Notes: a model not told the origin generated them from the letters alone. Counted from the stretch's first letter, positions 1-9,316 are shown. The stretch: DNA of 64,000 nucleotides from JANQEU01 sp965228045 (GCA_965228045.1 OZ245789.1:806001-870000); one strand, 5' to 3'. A program made the numbers and translations.

Positions 1-1389
1 TTTATTGGAAACCTGGCCATAGATTCCATAGCGCCAGAGGTTGAGGTCGGTGGAGAAATTCCGATTGTTAACCAGGTCAGCAGTCTCGGTGTTGTAGTTG
101 CCATTGATGATGACCAATCCATACGAAGTAGTCCAGTCCCCAAAAAACTTTGTCAGGTTGTACCTGGTTCGTAATTCTTCTTCTGTTGCATCATTCTGCA
201 GGTATAGTCCCTGCTCGTTTACATTGTCTTCATATTGAAAGAAGCTGTTTTCAAGGAAATTATAGCTCACTGTCGTAGTCATGAATCCGGTATTATCCTT
301 GAATCGTTTTTTCCAGCCTATTCCGGTCGTATTAGACATCTGTTGGATTACTGGAATCTGATCCTGTATGGCTTGCTGCTCGGCATCGAATTCATCCAGT
401 TCATTAATAGACAGGTCGTCAATTGATCCCACTCCTGTAAAGTAGATATCGTTGTAATCGTTGATCTTATGATTGATTTTATACTGAAAATCCCAGTAGT
501 CCGGCAAGAATGGTAATCCAATCACCTGGAAGAGTAGCTGAAGATAGGATCTCCTGGCTGATGCTATGAACGTAGTTTTGGACTCATCCTTGTCGCCTTT
601 AAAGAGCGGTCCCTCGGTTGTGATTGCAGCTTCACTGGAGCTGATCCGGATGTTTCCAATGTAGTCCCTGGCATTACCATTTCGTTGGTCGAATTGCAGT
701 ACCCCTGACAGGACATTGTCATACTGAGCCCCGAACGAACTGGCCGACAATGTCACTCCTTCGAAAAAAGACACATTCAGCAACCCAACCGGTCCTCCGG
801 CACTTCCCTGGGTTGAGAAATGGTTGATTGTTGGTATCTCTATTCCATCCAGGTAGTATACATTTTCATTGGGAGCACCGCCACGGATGATGACATCATT
901 TCTGAACCCACCCACTGATCCGGAAACTCCGGGAAAACTCTGAACCACTTTGGCGATGTCATTATTTCCTCCAGGGTAAGCAGCTACCTCTTCCTGGCTA
1001 AGCTTCTGGATTGACAAGGGGGTTATCTCCTCTTTTTGAAACGGATTGGTGGTTACCACTACCGCTTCCAGTTCACTTACATTTTCATTTAATCCGAAAT
1101 TGACATCAATGTTTCCTTCAGATCGGATTACTACATTATACTTCGCGAGGTTTTCATAGCCCACAAAAGAGCTGACAACGTTGTAGGTAGCTGGTGGGAT
1201 CTCTTGTATGAGATACCTTCCATTTATGTCGGTGATGGATCCGAGGTCCGTACCTTCCAATCTGACCGTGGCACCAATGAGTGGTTCACCTGTTTTTGCG
1301 TCAGTGACGTTTCCGGAAAGGGTTCCATTTGACTGGGCTTGGGCCAAAATATGGCCAAGTAGACATACTAATGATATCCAGGTTTTCAT
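1..1389 (-). CDS. TonB-dependent receptor, N-terminal part (runs off the window start)
   Basis: An open minus-strand frame of 463 codons starts at ATG 1389 and is still open at base 1, so only the N-terminal part is present. It begins MKTWISLVCLLGHILAQAQS, a clear Sec signal peptide. Residues of about 20-105 form a carboxypeptidase-like regulatory (CarboxypepD_reg) domain (GNVTDAKTGEPLIGATV, then SFVGYEN). A plug domain follows at about 110-230 (FPGVSG, VIIRGGAPNENVYYLDGIEI), and the start of the outer-membrane beta-barrel comes next. Family knowledge: it takes up a ligand across the outer membrane using TonB energy; the ligand is unknown. The plug lacks the VVVVGYG signature of SusC, so it is a plain TBDR. 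It lies 80 bp downstream of a sulfatase on the same strand and may be co-transcribed with it, which would fit uptake of a sulfated compound (inference). Confidence 0.9.
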   Translation of the reverse strand, partial: MKTWISLVCLLGHILAQAQSNGTLSGNVTDAKTGEPLIGATVRLEGTDLGSITDINGRYLIQEIPPATYNVVSSFVGYENLAKYNVVIRSEGNIDVNFGLNENVSELEAVVVTTNPFQKEEITPLSIQKLSQEEVAAYPGGNNDIAKVVQSFPGVSGSVGGFRNDVIIRGGAPNENVYYLDGIEIPTINHFSTQGSAGGPVGLLNVSFFEGVTLSASSFGAQYDNVLSGVLQFDQRNGNARDYIGNIRISSSEAAITTEGPLFKGDKDESKTTFIASARRSYLQLLFQVIGLPFLPDYWDFQYKINHKINDYNDIYFTGVGSIDDLSINELDEFDAEQQAIQDQIPVIQQMSNTTGIGWKKRFKDNTGFMTTTVSYNFLENSFFQYEDNVNEQGLYLQNDATEEELRTRYNLTKFFGDWTTSYGLVIINGNYNTETADLVNNRNFSTDLNLWRYGIYGQVSNK

Positions 1390-1469
1390 GCTTTTCAGTT
1401 TCGCCGTTCAACTAACAGGAAAGTGGTGTAAAGCATTCCCCCTCCAGGAAATTTTTCTGTGTTTTGAGT

Positions 1470-3041
1470 CTAATCGTTGGCCTGGGTGCCCCACCAATCC
1501 TCATTTGGTTGGAAATCCTCCATTAAAAATTCCAGTCTTCGCTGTTCCAGCCTGGATTTCAATTCATTCCGAATGTATTCGTTTCTTATTCTGGCCGAGT
1601 CCGGATCATATTGCGGATCCGGTTCAGGGTAGCGGGCGTTTACTGAGATTAGGAAAGAGTCTAATTTCTGGTAAAGATCTGACGAGATTTCCGGATGAAG
1701 GCCTACTATATCATTTTGCTCAGATGGATCTGAAGAAAGATCGTATAATTCATTTCTGTCATCTTCCCAGTAGTGTATCAATTTCCAGTTGCCAAAGCGG
1801 ATCACCGAGCTTGGTTCGCCTCCCTGGTTCCCGTAATGAGGATAGTGCCAGAACAGCGGTCTTTCAGCAATACTTCCGCCTTCTAACAATGGTTTTAAGC
1901 TAATGCCATCGATATGTTGTTCGGGTTTTAGCGGAAACCCAGCCAAATCAAGAAGCGTAGGATAGAGATCGGTATTAATGACAGGCTCTTCGATTTGGCC
2001 CGCCTGATCCTCCAACCAGGGCACATATATTAGAAAGGGCTCTCGGATACCGCCTTCCCATTGATAACCTTTTCCTCCCCTCAGGGGTAAATTAGAAGTG
2101 GAGTAATTATCACCGGATGCGACCCCACCATTATCCGAGGTAAATACTACAATGGTATTTTTCATTAGATCAAGGCTGTCCAGGGTATTCAGAACCAATC
2201 CAACCGCGTCATCTACGGTTTCAACCAAACCGGCATAAACCGGATTATCCTGAACTTTTCTGATAGGCAGTACTCGTTCCATGGTATACCCGGAATCCCG
2301 GATTCCCATCTGCACTGCTTTGGACCTGTACTTTTCCCATTTAGGTTTAGTTGTTTGAATAGGGGCATGCACAGCATAAAAAGACAGAAAGGCCAGGAAG
2401 GTTGAATCTTTGTATTGCTTAATGAATTGAGAAGTTTCTTTAGCTAAACGCATTGAAAGATTTTCGCCATCGAAATTGTTTGGCAAACTGGGATTTTCCC
2501 AGGGGGAAAAGAAACCTCCAATAGGACTACCTACTTCCCATCCACCTTTGTTGATGTCAAATCCGTGATCCTCGGGATAAGATCCTTCCTTACCAATATG
2601 CCATTTCCCTGAAAAGAAGGTTCTATACCCGTTCTGCTTAAAAGCCTCTGCCAGGGTGATTTCGTCCGTTGCGAGTGCATGCTCGTAGGCTGCTGGTAAT
2701 AGTTTATCATATCGTTTTTGCTTCCTCCACTCTTCTCCGGAGCGTGCCCCGATCCAGTCCGTGATTCCGTGTCGTCCTGTAAACTTACCCGTCATGATGC
2801 TTGCCCTGGATGGACTGCAAACTCTGCTGGCTGCATACCCATTGGTGAAAATGAAGCTCTTTGATGCCAGTGAGTCAATATTGGGTGTTTCGTAATAATC
2901 ACTTCCGGAAAATCCAAGATCCCTTGCCCCAAGGTCATCTACCAGGATGAAAAGGACATTTGGAGGAGTGTCTTGTTTTTTGGTTGGGCTACAGCCAAAT
3001 GCGCAAAGAAGAATCAATCCGATGTGAGTGATGAGTCTCAT
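1470..3041 (-). CDS. Sulfatase (arylsulfatase family), lipoprotein
   Basis: This 523-residue protein hydrolyses sulfate esters. The alkaline-phosphatase-fold N-terminus has the metal-binding PNVLFILVDDLG (about 27-38), followed by the sulfatase signature CSPSRASIMTGKFTGRHG. Cys75 in CxPxR is the residue converted to formylglycine. The conserved SDNGG motif and the KWHIGKEG motif are present. I chose ATG 3041 because it gives MRLITHIGLILLCAFGC, a lipoprotein signal with Cys17. The frame stays open upstream to 3083, but that would put 14 residues ahead of the signal. Being Cys-type, it needs a formylglycine-generating or anaerobic maturase, which is not in the window. It is followed by a TonB-dependent receptor on the same strand. 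The substrate is unknown. Confidence 0.9.
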   Translation of the reverse strand: MRLITHIGLILLCAFGCSPTKKQDTPPNVLFILVDDLGARDLGFSGSDYYETPNIDSLASKSFIFTNGYAASRVCSPSRASIMTGKFTGRHGITDWIGARSGEEWRKQKRYDKLLPAAYEHALATDEITLAEAFKQNGYRTFFSGKWHIGKEGSYPEDHGFDINKGGWEVGSPIGGFFSPWENPSLPNNFDGENLSMRLAKETSQFIKQYKDSTFLAFLSFYAVHAPIQTTKPKWEKYRSKAVQMGIRDSGYTMERVLPIRKVQDNPVYAGLVETVDDAVGLVLNTLDSLDLMKNTIVVFTSDNGGVASGDNYSTSNLPLRGGKGYQWEGGIREPFLIYVPWLEDQAGQIEEPVINTDLYPTLLDLAGFPLKPEQHIDGISLKPLLEGGSIAERPLFWHYPHYGNQGGEPSSVIRFGNWKLIHYWEDDRNELYDLSSDPSEQNDIVGLHPEISSDLYQKLDSFLISVNARYPEPDPQYDPDSARIRNEYIRNELKSRLEQRRLEFLMEDFQPNEDWWGTQAND

Positions 3042-3079
3042 GTATGCAATATAAGCATGTTGACATACCTGAAATGTGA

Positions 3080-4078
3080 TCACCTATAGACGCCTAACCC
3101 AACCTCCACAGCCAGTGCTTCGCTGGGTTTCCAGCTGTCGAAGGAGCTGGTTCGATACAAACTCATTGAGGGCTCACCTCTAAGAACTTTAAACATCATA
3201 AAATCCATCTTTAGGTCTCCAAAGTCTGTAATCATTATTTCAGGACCGCTATTTCCTATCAGTTCAGGTCTTTCTGCGATGATTTGGTCCACTTGTTTTT
3301 TGAATTTCTTTCGGTGTTCACCGGTAATGATAGGTTCGAGAATGAGAAAAAAGTCACCTTCAACCATTATTTGGTATACGGAAAGGTCAACTTTATGGAA
3401 ACCATCCTGGACTTTGAGTTCGGAAATGATCTGCTGTGATTGGAGTAACCTGGCAGGACGGTTATTCTGGCTTGCATAGAAAGTGAACCTCATTTTCAGA
3501 CCTTGGATCGAATTTTTATAGCCTATTCTGACATATTGAATCACACCGAACTCTTCCGGGAATTCAATTTTCTTCGAAATAGCAGCACCTGCATAAATGG
3601 AGTCGGTCATAAACCTGTGCGCGTTCCATTTTCTCGTACCCAGCTTTTCAATGCTCAACTTTTGCCTGGTGCCGGAAATCACTACTTCATCGAGATTGAT
3701 GACATCTTCCTCAAGCACAACAGTGGAATCAGTATCAGACAATTCGGAGATGTCAATCGACTGTCTTTTATAGCCGACCATTGAAAATGTGATTTGACGG
3801 TTTCTGAAATTTTCAGGGATGACAATTCGAAAGCTACCGTCGACTTCTGAAATTGTACCAATGTAAGTATTGACAATTCCAATATTGACATAGGGCAGAG
3901 CCTCATTGTTTTGATCAATGACCTTACCGGAAATGGTAACCTGGGACCATACAGCCACCGGGCATAATAAGGTCAGAAACAAAAACAGAAATACTTTATT
4001 TGTCCTGACTTTTTGCCCAATTGTCACGTAGTGTGACAGCCCTGTTGAACACCTTCTTTTCCGACGTACTATTCTCAT
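3080..4078 (-). CDS. CarboxypepD_reg-like domain protein, secreted
   Basis: This protein has a hydrophobic signal segment (KVFLFLFLTLLCPVAVWSQ) followed by a carboxypeptidase-like regulatory domain (ISGKVIDQNNEALPYVNIGI, then FSMVGYKRQ) and a C-terminal domain of about 200 residues that I do not recognise. Such proteins are common in Bacteroidota and are exported to the periplasm or outer membrane; the function is unknown. The start is uncertain. The frame overlaps the 3' end of glnS, and ATG 4078 (MRIVRRKRR) leaves about 30 basic residues before the hydrophobic stretch. There is no ATG, GTG or TTG between that point and the hydrophobic core, so either a long basic n-region or a rare start codon near 4025 is used. 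It ends just ahead of the sulfatase start. Confidence 0.7.
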   Translation of the reverse strand: MRIVRRKRRCSTGLSHYVTIGQKVRTNKVFLFLFLTLLCPVAVWSQVTISGKVIDQNNEALPYVNIGIVNTYIGTISEVDGSFRIVIPENFRNRQITFSMVGYKRQSIDISELSDTDSTVVLEEDVINLDEVVISGTRQKLSIEKLGTRKWNAHRFMTDSIYAGAAISKKIEFPEEFGVIQYVRIGYKNSIQGLKMRFTFYASQNNRPARLLQSQQIISELKVQDGFHKVDLSVYQIMVEGDFFLILEPIITGEHRKKFKKQVDQIIAERPELIGNSGPEIMITDFGDLKMDFMMFKVLRGEPSMSLYRTSSFDSWKPSEALAVEVGLGVYR

Positions 4079-5672
4079 CAACCCGAAAATAGCCAATCCT
4101 CTCAAACTGGAACAAGTCACCTACCGAAGCATCCTTCAAAGAGGGCTCCAAGATTGCTCTGTTGTTTATCTGGAGAGAATCAGGGTTCAAATGATTTTTA
4201 AAGTCATCATCAATTGTGCCCATGTTTTCTGTGAGGAAAAGGCGGTCGTAAAGCCTGATCTCAGCTTTAAAGGCATTTGGAGCCGAAACCCAACCAAGGG
4301 TTCCTTTTACTTTTTTGCCGCTGGTATCCTGTCCACTCCTGGTTTCAGGATCATACTCGGCATAAATGACCGAAACCTTTCCATCTGCATCCTTATCATA
4401 TCCGGTACACTTGATGATGTAACCAAATTTCAACCTGACTTCCCTGTCCGGACCCAGTCTGTACCATTTCCTTGGACTTGGGGGGTCTTCTTTGAAATCC
4501 GATTGGTCAATGTAGAGTTCGCGGGTAAATGGCATTTCCCTGGTTCCGGCGGAGGGATCTTCAGGATTATTAACAGCGCTCATGATTTCTTCTTTATCCT
4601 CTGGCCAGTTTGTGATGACCAGTTTGACAGGATCCATGATGCCAAACACACGATTAGCCTTTTTATTCAGATCTTCACGTACGGCGTGCTCCAACAGTGC
4701 CACATCCGTGATACCATTTCTCCTTGCCACCCCAATGGTATCAGCAAATTTCCTGATGGCATCAGGTGTAAAGCCTCGTCTTCTGATGCCTGAAATGGTT
4801 GGCATCCTGGGATCATCCCAGCCAGATACTTTTCCAAGTTCCACAAGTTCCCTCAGGCTCCGCTTGCTGACTATGGTGTATCCAAGATTTAGCCTGGCGA
4901 ATTCAGTCTGTTCTGAGGGATAGATATCAAGTTCCTTTATCAACCAGTTATAAAGTGGTCTGTGCACCTCAAATTCAAGTGTGCAAAGTGAATGTGTCAC
5001 TTTTTCAATACTATCGGATTGACCGTGAGCAAAGTCATAGGTGGGATAAATGCACCATTTATCCCCGGTTCTATGGTGAGCCATATGTTTGATCCTATAG
5101 ATGATGGGGTCACGCATATGCATATTTGGTGAAGCCAGATCTATTTTGGCTCTTAGGACCTTTTCTCCGTTACCGTAAGTTCCGGATTTCATTTTCCTGA
5201 ATAATTCCAGGTTTTCATCTACTGATCTGTCCCTGTAAGGACTGGGTTTTCCCGGCTCAGTGGGTGTGCCTCTGAGTTTATTGAACTCCTCTGCAGGCAG
5301 ATCGTCCACGTAGGCTTTGCCTTTTTTGATAAGCTTTTCTGCCATCTCATAAAGCTGATCGAAGTAATCTGACGCAAAGAATTCCCGATCTTCCCAGTCG
5401 AATCCGAGCCACCTGATGTCTTTTTTTATCGAATCTACGTACTCTGTATCCTCTTTTTCCGGGTTAGTGTCATCGAAGCGGAGGTTGCACTTCCCGTTAT
5501 ACTTTTCAGCTAAACCAAAATTGAGGCATATGGATTTGGCATGTCCGATGTGCAAGTATCCGTTTGGTTCCGGCGGAAACCTGGTTTGTATGGAAGAATG
5601 TTTCCCTGACTTCAGGTCATTTTCAATTTTGACCTCAATGAAATTCAATGATTCACTGCGTTTTTCTTCCAT
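3996..5672 (-). CDS. glnS: Glutaminyl-tRNA synthetase
   Basis: This 558-residue class I aminoacyl-tRNA synthetase charges tRNA-Gln with glutamine in the cytoplasm. The N-terminal Rossmann domain has PPEPNGYLHIGHAKS with the HIGH motif at residues 41-44. The KMSKS-equivalent loop reads IVSKRSL at about 267-273, as is usual for GlnRS. The C-terminal anticodon-binding beta-barrels follow, and the length matches the bacterial family. The presence of GlnRS implies that this organism charges tRNA-Gln directly. The start ATG 5672 sits just downstream of an 8-bp inverted repeat. The 3' end overlaps the next gene. Confidence 0.97.
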   Translation of the reverse strand: MEEKRSESLNFIEVKIENDLKSGKHSSIQTRFPPEPNGYLHIGHAKSICLNFGLAEKYNGKCNLRFDDTNPEKEDTEYVDSIKKDIRWLGFDWEDREFFASDYFDQLYEMAEKLIKKGKAYVDDLPAEEFNKLRGTPTEPGKPSPYRDRSVDENLELFRKMKSGTYGNGEKVLRAKIDLASPNMHMRDPIIYRIKHMAHHRTGDKWCIYPTYDFAHGQSDSIEKVTHSLCTLEFEVHRPLYNWLIKELDIYPSEQTEFARLNLGYTIVSKRSLRELVELGKVSGWDDPRMPTISGIRRRGFTPDAIRKFADTIGVARRNGITDVALLEHAVREDLNKKANRVFGIMDPVKLVITNWPEDKEEIMSAVNNPEDPSAGTREMPFTRELYIDQSDFKEDPPSPRKWYRLGPDREVRLKFGYIIKCTGYDKDADGKVSVIYAEYDPETRSGQDTSGKKVKGTLGWVSAPNAFKAEIRLYDRLFLTENMGTIDDDFKNHLNPDSLQINNRAILEPSLKDASVGDLFQFERIGYFRVDENSTSEKKVFNRAVTLRDNWAKSQDK

Positions 5673-5675
5673 TCA

Positions 5676-5697
5676 TTTTGCCTTTAAGGAGGCAAAA
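5676..5697 (-). promoter_or_regulatory. Inverted repeat and -7-like box ahead of glnS
   Basis: A perfect 8-bp inverted repeat (TTTTGCCT / AGGCAAAA, six-base spacer) lies 3 bp upstream of the glnS ATG. It partly overlaps a TACTTTTG box (minus strand, 5693-5700), which fits the Bacteroidota -7 consensus TAnnTTTG. No good -33 TTG is seen at the right distance. This could be an operator or a short 5'-UTR hairpin. Confidence 0.3.
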
Positions 5698-5751
5698 GTA
5701 CAGTCAATTTCGAAAGCGAAAAACTGGAATGCTATCTGTAAATGCTCAGCA

Positions 5752-6234
5752 TCATTTTTTAACCACTAAAGCACCCGCTATCATATCGTGTAATGCTTGC
5801 TTCTTATCCGTGAGCCCAGCCATAATGTACCCAATCATCAGAAGGATGCTGGAAATTATTTTGCCTAGATTTCTCAGGAGTGCTTTCACAAAATCCAGCG
5901 GTTTGCCATTCATATCAGTGACTACCAGACCAAGGGCCATTTTGCCCAGGGTAGCCTGGTACTTGCTGGCCTCCATTATGGTGTAATACAACACCTGGAT
6001 CAAAAAACCCAGGAGTGCCACGGTACTTACGGCACTAAAAAAGGCTATAGCTGTAGCTATCATTTCCTCCTCATCCATGTTGTTGAAATTGAAGCCATCG
6101 GTGGCGAAAAACGAGATTCCAAGCATTCCCAAAATTGGGATGATCAGAAAAGCCTGAAGAATGTAAACAACTATGTAATCAATAATAAAGGCAACGAATC
6201 GTAGCCAGAACCCGGCATATTTTGAAGACGACAT
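5752..6234 (-). CDS. RDD family membrane protein
   Basis: This 160-residue protein matches the RDD family. It opens with YAGFWLRFVAFIIDYIVVYI, which carries the conserved Arg and Asp of the first transmembrane segment. Two or three more hydrophobic segments follow (about 15-38, 60-85, 115-140), with the typical ATLGKMALGLVVTD loop between them and the closing LTDKKQALHDMIAGALVV. RDD proteins are inner-membrane proteins, some linked to ion transport, but no specific activity can be assigned. It lies between glnS and psd on the same strand with gaps of 79 and 56 bp. Confidence 0.85.
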   Translation of the reverse strand: MSSSKYAGFWLRFVAFIIDYIVVYILQAFLIIPILGMLGISFFATDGFNFNNMDEEEMIATAIAFFSAVSTVALLGFLIQVLYYTIMEASKYQATLGKMALGLVVTDMNGKPLDFVKALLRNLGKIISSILLMIGYIMAGLTDKKQALHDMIAGALVVKK

Positions 6235-6290
6235 TAGCGGTACTTATTTGGTTTCTGCCGGAAAATAGAAATAATTCTGAGAATTCGCAA

Positions 6291-6947
6291 CTATGCCAAT
6301 GTCGCCAGGATTGTTTCACCGCAGGTGGTTTTATCACCAATTTTCGCATGTATTTTTGCGTCAAGCGGTAAAAACACATCCACCCGGCTGCCAAATCTGA
6401 TAAAACCAACTTCATCACCAGATTCGACCTCATTCCCAACTTCCTTGTAAAATCTAATTCGACGAGCCACTGCCCCGGCGATCTGCCGCATCATGATTTC
6501 CAGCCCACCAGGAGTCTTCACCACTATGGATGTCCTTTCGTTTTCAGTACTGGATTTTGGATGCCAGGCTACGAGGTACTTACCCGGATGGTACTGGTAG
6601 TAGCTGATCGAACCTTTTAGAGGGCTTCTGTTTACATGGACATTCAGTGGAGACATAAAGATGGAAATCTGGATACGTTCCTCTTTGAGATATTCGTCCT
6701 CCATCGTTTTTTCGATCACCACAATTTTACCCTCAGCGGGAGCTATTATCGCTTTCTCATCTTTTGGGATGTTTACCTTAGGTACTCTAAAGAAGGAAAT
6801 GATAAATCCCCAAAAGATAACAGCCGCGGACCCGATGATCCACCTGACAATTTCAAATGGCAGCAGCCATGTGATCAATAAGTACAACAGGGAGATCAGT
6901 ATGGCGGCTATTGGAATTATAGCAAATCCTTCCTTGTGAATTCTCAT
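6291..6947 (-). CDS. psd: Phosphatidylserine decarboxylase, short proenzyme type
   Basis: This 218-residue enzyme decarboxylates phosphatidylserine to phosphatidylethanolamine. Two N-terminal hydrophobic segments (about 10-50) anchor it in the inner membrane. The catalytic domain shows SIFMSPLNVHVNRSPLKG, the YHPGKY segment, and the self-cleavage site in GFIRFGSRVDVFLP, where the Ser of FGS becomes the pyruvoyl cofactor. Its length fits the short psd type found in many Bacteroidota. The ATG overlaps the gdhA stop by one base (TAATG), so the two genes are probably translationally coupled. cdsA, which supplies CDP-diacylglycerol to the same pathway, is two genes upstream. Confidence 0.93.
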   Translation of the reverse strand: MRIHKEGFAIIPIAAILISLLYLLITWLLPFEIVRWIIGSAAVIFWGFIISFFRVPKVNIPKDEKAIIAPAEGKIVVIEKTMEDEYLKEERIQISIFMSPLNVHVNRSPLKGSISYYQYHPGKYLVAWHPKSSTENERTSIVVKTPGGLEIMMRQIAGAVARRIRFYKEVGNEVESGDEVGFIRFGSRVDVFLPLDAKIHAKIGDKTTCGETILATLA

Positions 6948-8221
6948 TAAAATCCTCCTCTGAATTTATAAGTTTTCGCCACTTTATCGATGGCCACTAT
7001 GTACGCGGCGATGCGCATGGATACATCATACTTGACCGAAGTCTCATACACATGGTTGAAAGCTTCTTTCATGATCCTGTCAGAACGACGATTGACGCGC
7101 TCTGCGGTCCATTTATAACCAAGTCTGTTCTGAACCCATTCAAAATATGAAACAGTAACTCCACCGGCGTTGGCCAGAATATCAGGGACCGCCATTATTT
7201 TTTTGTCCCCAAGAATCTTATCGGCCTTGGCTGAAGTCGGACCGTTTGCACCTTCCACGATCAATTTTGCCTGGATCTTGTCAGCATTTGCGCCGGTAAT
7301 GACATCTTCAACAGCTGCCGGAACCAGCACATCACATTCCAGGAGAAGTAATTCCTCAGGGTTAATTTTTTCTGCATCTTCAAACCCCTCCAATGACATA
7401 TCATGTTCCTCGCGGTAGGTGATGGCTTTTTGAATATTGATGCCTTCGGGATTGTAATAGGCTCCACTTATATCACTGATGGCGACAATTTTCACTCCTC
7501 TTTCCGAAAGCAGTTGAGCAGCCCAGCTACCTACGTTTCCAAATCCCTGAATGACACAGCTGGCCTTAAAAGGATTGATCTTCATTTTTTCCATTGCAGC
7601 CAGCGTGGAAATCATCACTCCTCGTCCTGTAGCTTCCGTTCTTCCGAGAGAGCCCCCCAGTACCAGTGGTTTCCCGGTAACGACCGCATTTACGGTCATT
7701 CCATGTCCTCTGGAGTACTGGTCCATCATCCAGGCCATTTCCTTTGGTCCGGTCCCCATATCAGGAGCAGGAATGTCTCTATCCGGTCCGAAAATTTCAT
7801 ACATGGATTGGGTATAAGCCCTGGTAAGCCTTTCTATTTCTCCAGCCGACATTTTCCTGGGATTGCACTTTATACCTCCTTTGGCACCGCCATAAGGAAT
7901 GTCAACGACAGCGCATTTCCATGTCATCCAGGCTGCGAGCGCTTTGACCTCGTCCAGGTTCACATCCATATCAAACCGTACCCCACCTTTTGAGGGTCCC
8001 AGTATATTGGAGTGAATGACGCGATAACCTTCAAAAACTTTTATGGATCCATCATCCATGGTGACAGGGAGAGATACAATGACCTGTTTTGTCGGGGATT
8101 TCAAAACATCATATACTTCCTCATCCAAACCTAAATGTTCCGCCGCGATGCGGAATCTGGACATCATCGACTCGAAAGGATTTTCTTTGTCCTTAATCGG
8201 TGCCGGCTCAATGTAACTCAT
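6947..8221 (-). CDS. gdhA: Glu/Leu/Phe/Val dehydrogenase (glutamate dehydrogenase)
   Basis: This 424-residue cytoplasmic enzyme interconverts glutamate and 2-oxoglutarate plus ammonia. The substrate domain contains GPSKGGVRF and VDIPYGGAKGGI with the catalytic Lys. The Rossmann domain has the dinucleotide motif VIQGFGNVGSWAA. The length and the FRGGF C-terminus fit the hexameric family. Glutamate is the usual substrate for this subgroup, but the wider Glu/Leu/Phe/Val family cannot be fully separated by eye. A TAGCTTTG box (minus strand, 8271-8278), 49 bp upstream of the ATG, resembles the Bacteroidota -7 element. psd follows with a one-base overlap. Confidence 0.93.
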   Translation of the reverse strand: MSYIEPAPIKDKENPFESMMSRFRIAAEHLGLDEEVYDVLKSPTKQVIVSLPVTMDDGSIKVFEGYRVIHSNILGPSKGGVRFDMDVNLDEVKALAAWMTWKCAVVDIPYGGAKGGIKCNPRKMSAGEIERLTRAYTQSMYEIFGPDRDIPAPDMGTGPKEMAWMMDQYSRGHGMTVNAVVTGKPLVLGGSLGRTEATGRGVMISTLAAMEKMKINPFKASCVIQGFGNVGSWAAQLLSERGVKIVAISDISGAYYNPEGINIQKAITYREEHDMSLEGFEDAEKINPEELLLLECDVLVPAAVEDVITGANADKIQAKLIVEGANGPTSAKADKILGDKKIMAVPDILANAGGVTVSYFEWVQNRLGYKWTAERVNRRSDRIMKEAFNHVYETSVKYDVSMRIAAYIVAIDKVAKTYKFRGGF

Positions 8222-8298
8222 TGTGATAGCGAATTTTAGGGGTAATGTTGTGGGTTAAAAAATTTTGAAGCAAAGCTATATATTAAGTCAATCTATGA

Positions 8299-9117
8299 CT
8301 AGAATAATTTCAGAAATACAACAACAAATGGTACAGACAATATCAAACTGTCAAAACGGTCCAGGAAGCCACCGTGTCCGGGAATAGAGGTACCGGAATC
8401 CTTGATGGCCATTGATCTTTTGAACAGAGACTCCACCAGGTCGCCATAAGTACCCGCCACTACTACTATTCCGGCAACGGATAACCATTCCAGAAGATTT
8501 AGGTCGGAATAGTAGATCGAAAGCCCGATCGCAAATGACCCCGCTACGATAGCTCCACCCACCGTGCCTTCCCATGTTTTTTTGGGAGATATTCTTTCGA
8601 AAAGTTTAGTTCTGCCAAAGGCAATACCAGAAAAGTACGCACCGGTATCACTCGCCCAGATGATCAGCAGCAATCCCATGAGTATCTGATAGCTGTAGCT
8701 TCCATCGTCAAATACAATTACATTCATCAGGGTAAAAGGGACACTCACATAACTGATGCCAAGGTAAAACAGCGCGATATTCAGGAAGGGGTTAGGGTCA
8801 TTTCGTTTATAGAGTTTGTATAAGAATATCGTGGAAGCAAGGGGAAAAATGGCGTAATAGAAGTTGGAATTCAGTATGCCGCTTTCGATCAGAAAACTCA
8901 ATATGAAAAGCAATCCACCTACGAACACACCCAGTACACGAACAGGCACATAACTCTGAATTCTCACTAATCGATAGAATTCCCACTGGGCCAATAAAGC
9001 AATAAGCAGGAACACCGCAAAATAAGTCCACGAACCAAGAAACAATGAGGAAAGGATGACCGCCGCACCCAGGAAGGCGCTTATGATCCTTCGGTGTAAT
9101 TCTGAATATTTACCCAA
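8299..9117 (-). CDS. cdsA: Phosphatidate cytidylyltransferase (CDP-diglyceride synthase)
   Basis: This polytopic inner-membrane enzyme makes CDP-diacylglycerol from CTP and phosphatidic acid, the branch point of phospholipid synthesis. The C-terminal half carries SPKKTWEGTVGGAIVAG and the family signature GDLVESLFKRSMAIKDSG followed by PGHGGFLDRFDSL. About seven or eight hydrophobic segments precede and surround these. The frame is open to 9204, but I chose TTG 9117. It is preceded at eight bases by AAGGAGG, a very good ribosome-binding site, and it overlaps the stop of the DUF2007 gene. That gives 272 residues, close to the family length. An ATG at 9159 is the alternative start. Confidence 0.9.
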   Translation of the reverse strand: MGKYSELHRRIISAFLGAAVILSSLFLGSWTYFAVFLLIALLAQWEFYRLVRIQSYVPVRVLGVFVGGLLFILSFLIESGILNSNFYYAIFPLASTIFLYKLYKRNDPNPFLNIALFYLGISYVSVPFTLMNVIVFDDGSYSYQILMGLLLIIWASDTGAYFSGIAFGRTKLFERISPKKTWEGTVGGAIVAGSFAIGLSIYYSDLNLLEWLSVAGIVVVAGTYGDLVESLFKRSMAIKDSGTSIPGHGGFLDRFDSLILSVPFVVVFLKLF

Positions 9118-9316
9118 ATTTGATTTCCTCCTTGACGATTTTAATGGCACGTAAAACATGGTCGGGGTGTACGTGAACTTCAAAATGCCCAAGCTGATAA
9201 GCATTGTCTTTTTTGCTCAGTACCACCGCCTCCATATCGTTTTCGACGAGAATAGATCGCACTATTTCTGCTCGATGTCCTACAGGGTCTTCGTACACCT
9301 TTTGCCAATTACTCAT
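9110..9316 (-). CDS. DUF2007 domain protein (putative signal-transducing protein)
   Basis: This small protein of 68 residues begins MSNWQKVYEDPVGHRAEIVR and contains the DUF2007 pattern (ILVENDMEAVVLSKKD, then HFEVHVHPDHVLRAIKIVKE). The family is small, cytosolic and of unknown function. Its reading frame overlaps the CPBP gene upstream by 8 bases and the cdsA start downstream, so the three genes form one coupled operon. The ribosome-binding site of cdsA is encoded inside its last codons. Confidence 0.85.
   Translation of the reverse strand: MSNWQKVYEDPVGHRAEIVRSILVENDMEAVVLSKKDNAYQLGHFEVHVHPDHVLRAIKIVKEEIKFG

Noticed and set aside
1208..1903. Plus-strand frame of 231 codons
   Set aside because: It crosses the start of the TonB receptor and the end of the sulfatase, both well supported on the other strand.
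4191..4793. Plus-strand frame of 200 codons
   Set aside because: It is antisense to glnS and has no domain or signal features.
7403..7993. Plus-strand frame of 196 codons
   Set aside because: It lies wholly inside gdhA, which is certain; the product has no recognisable features.
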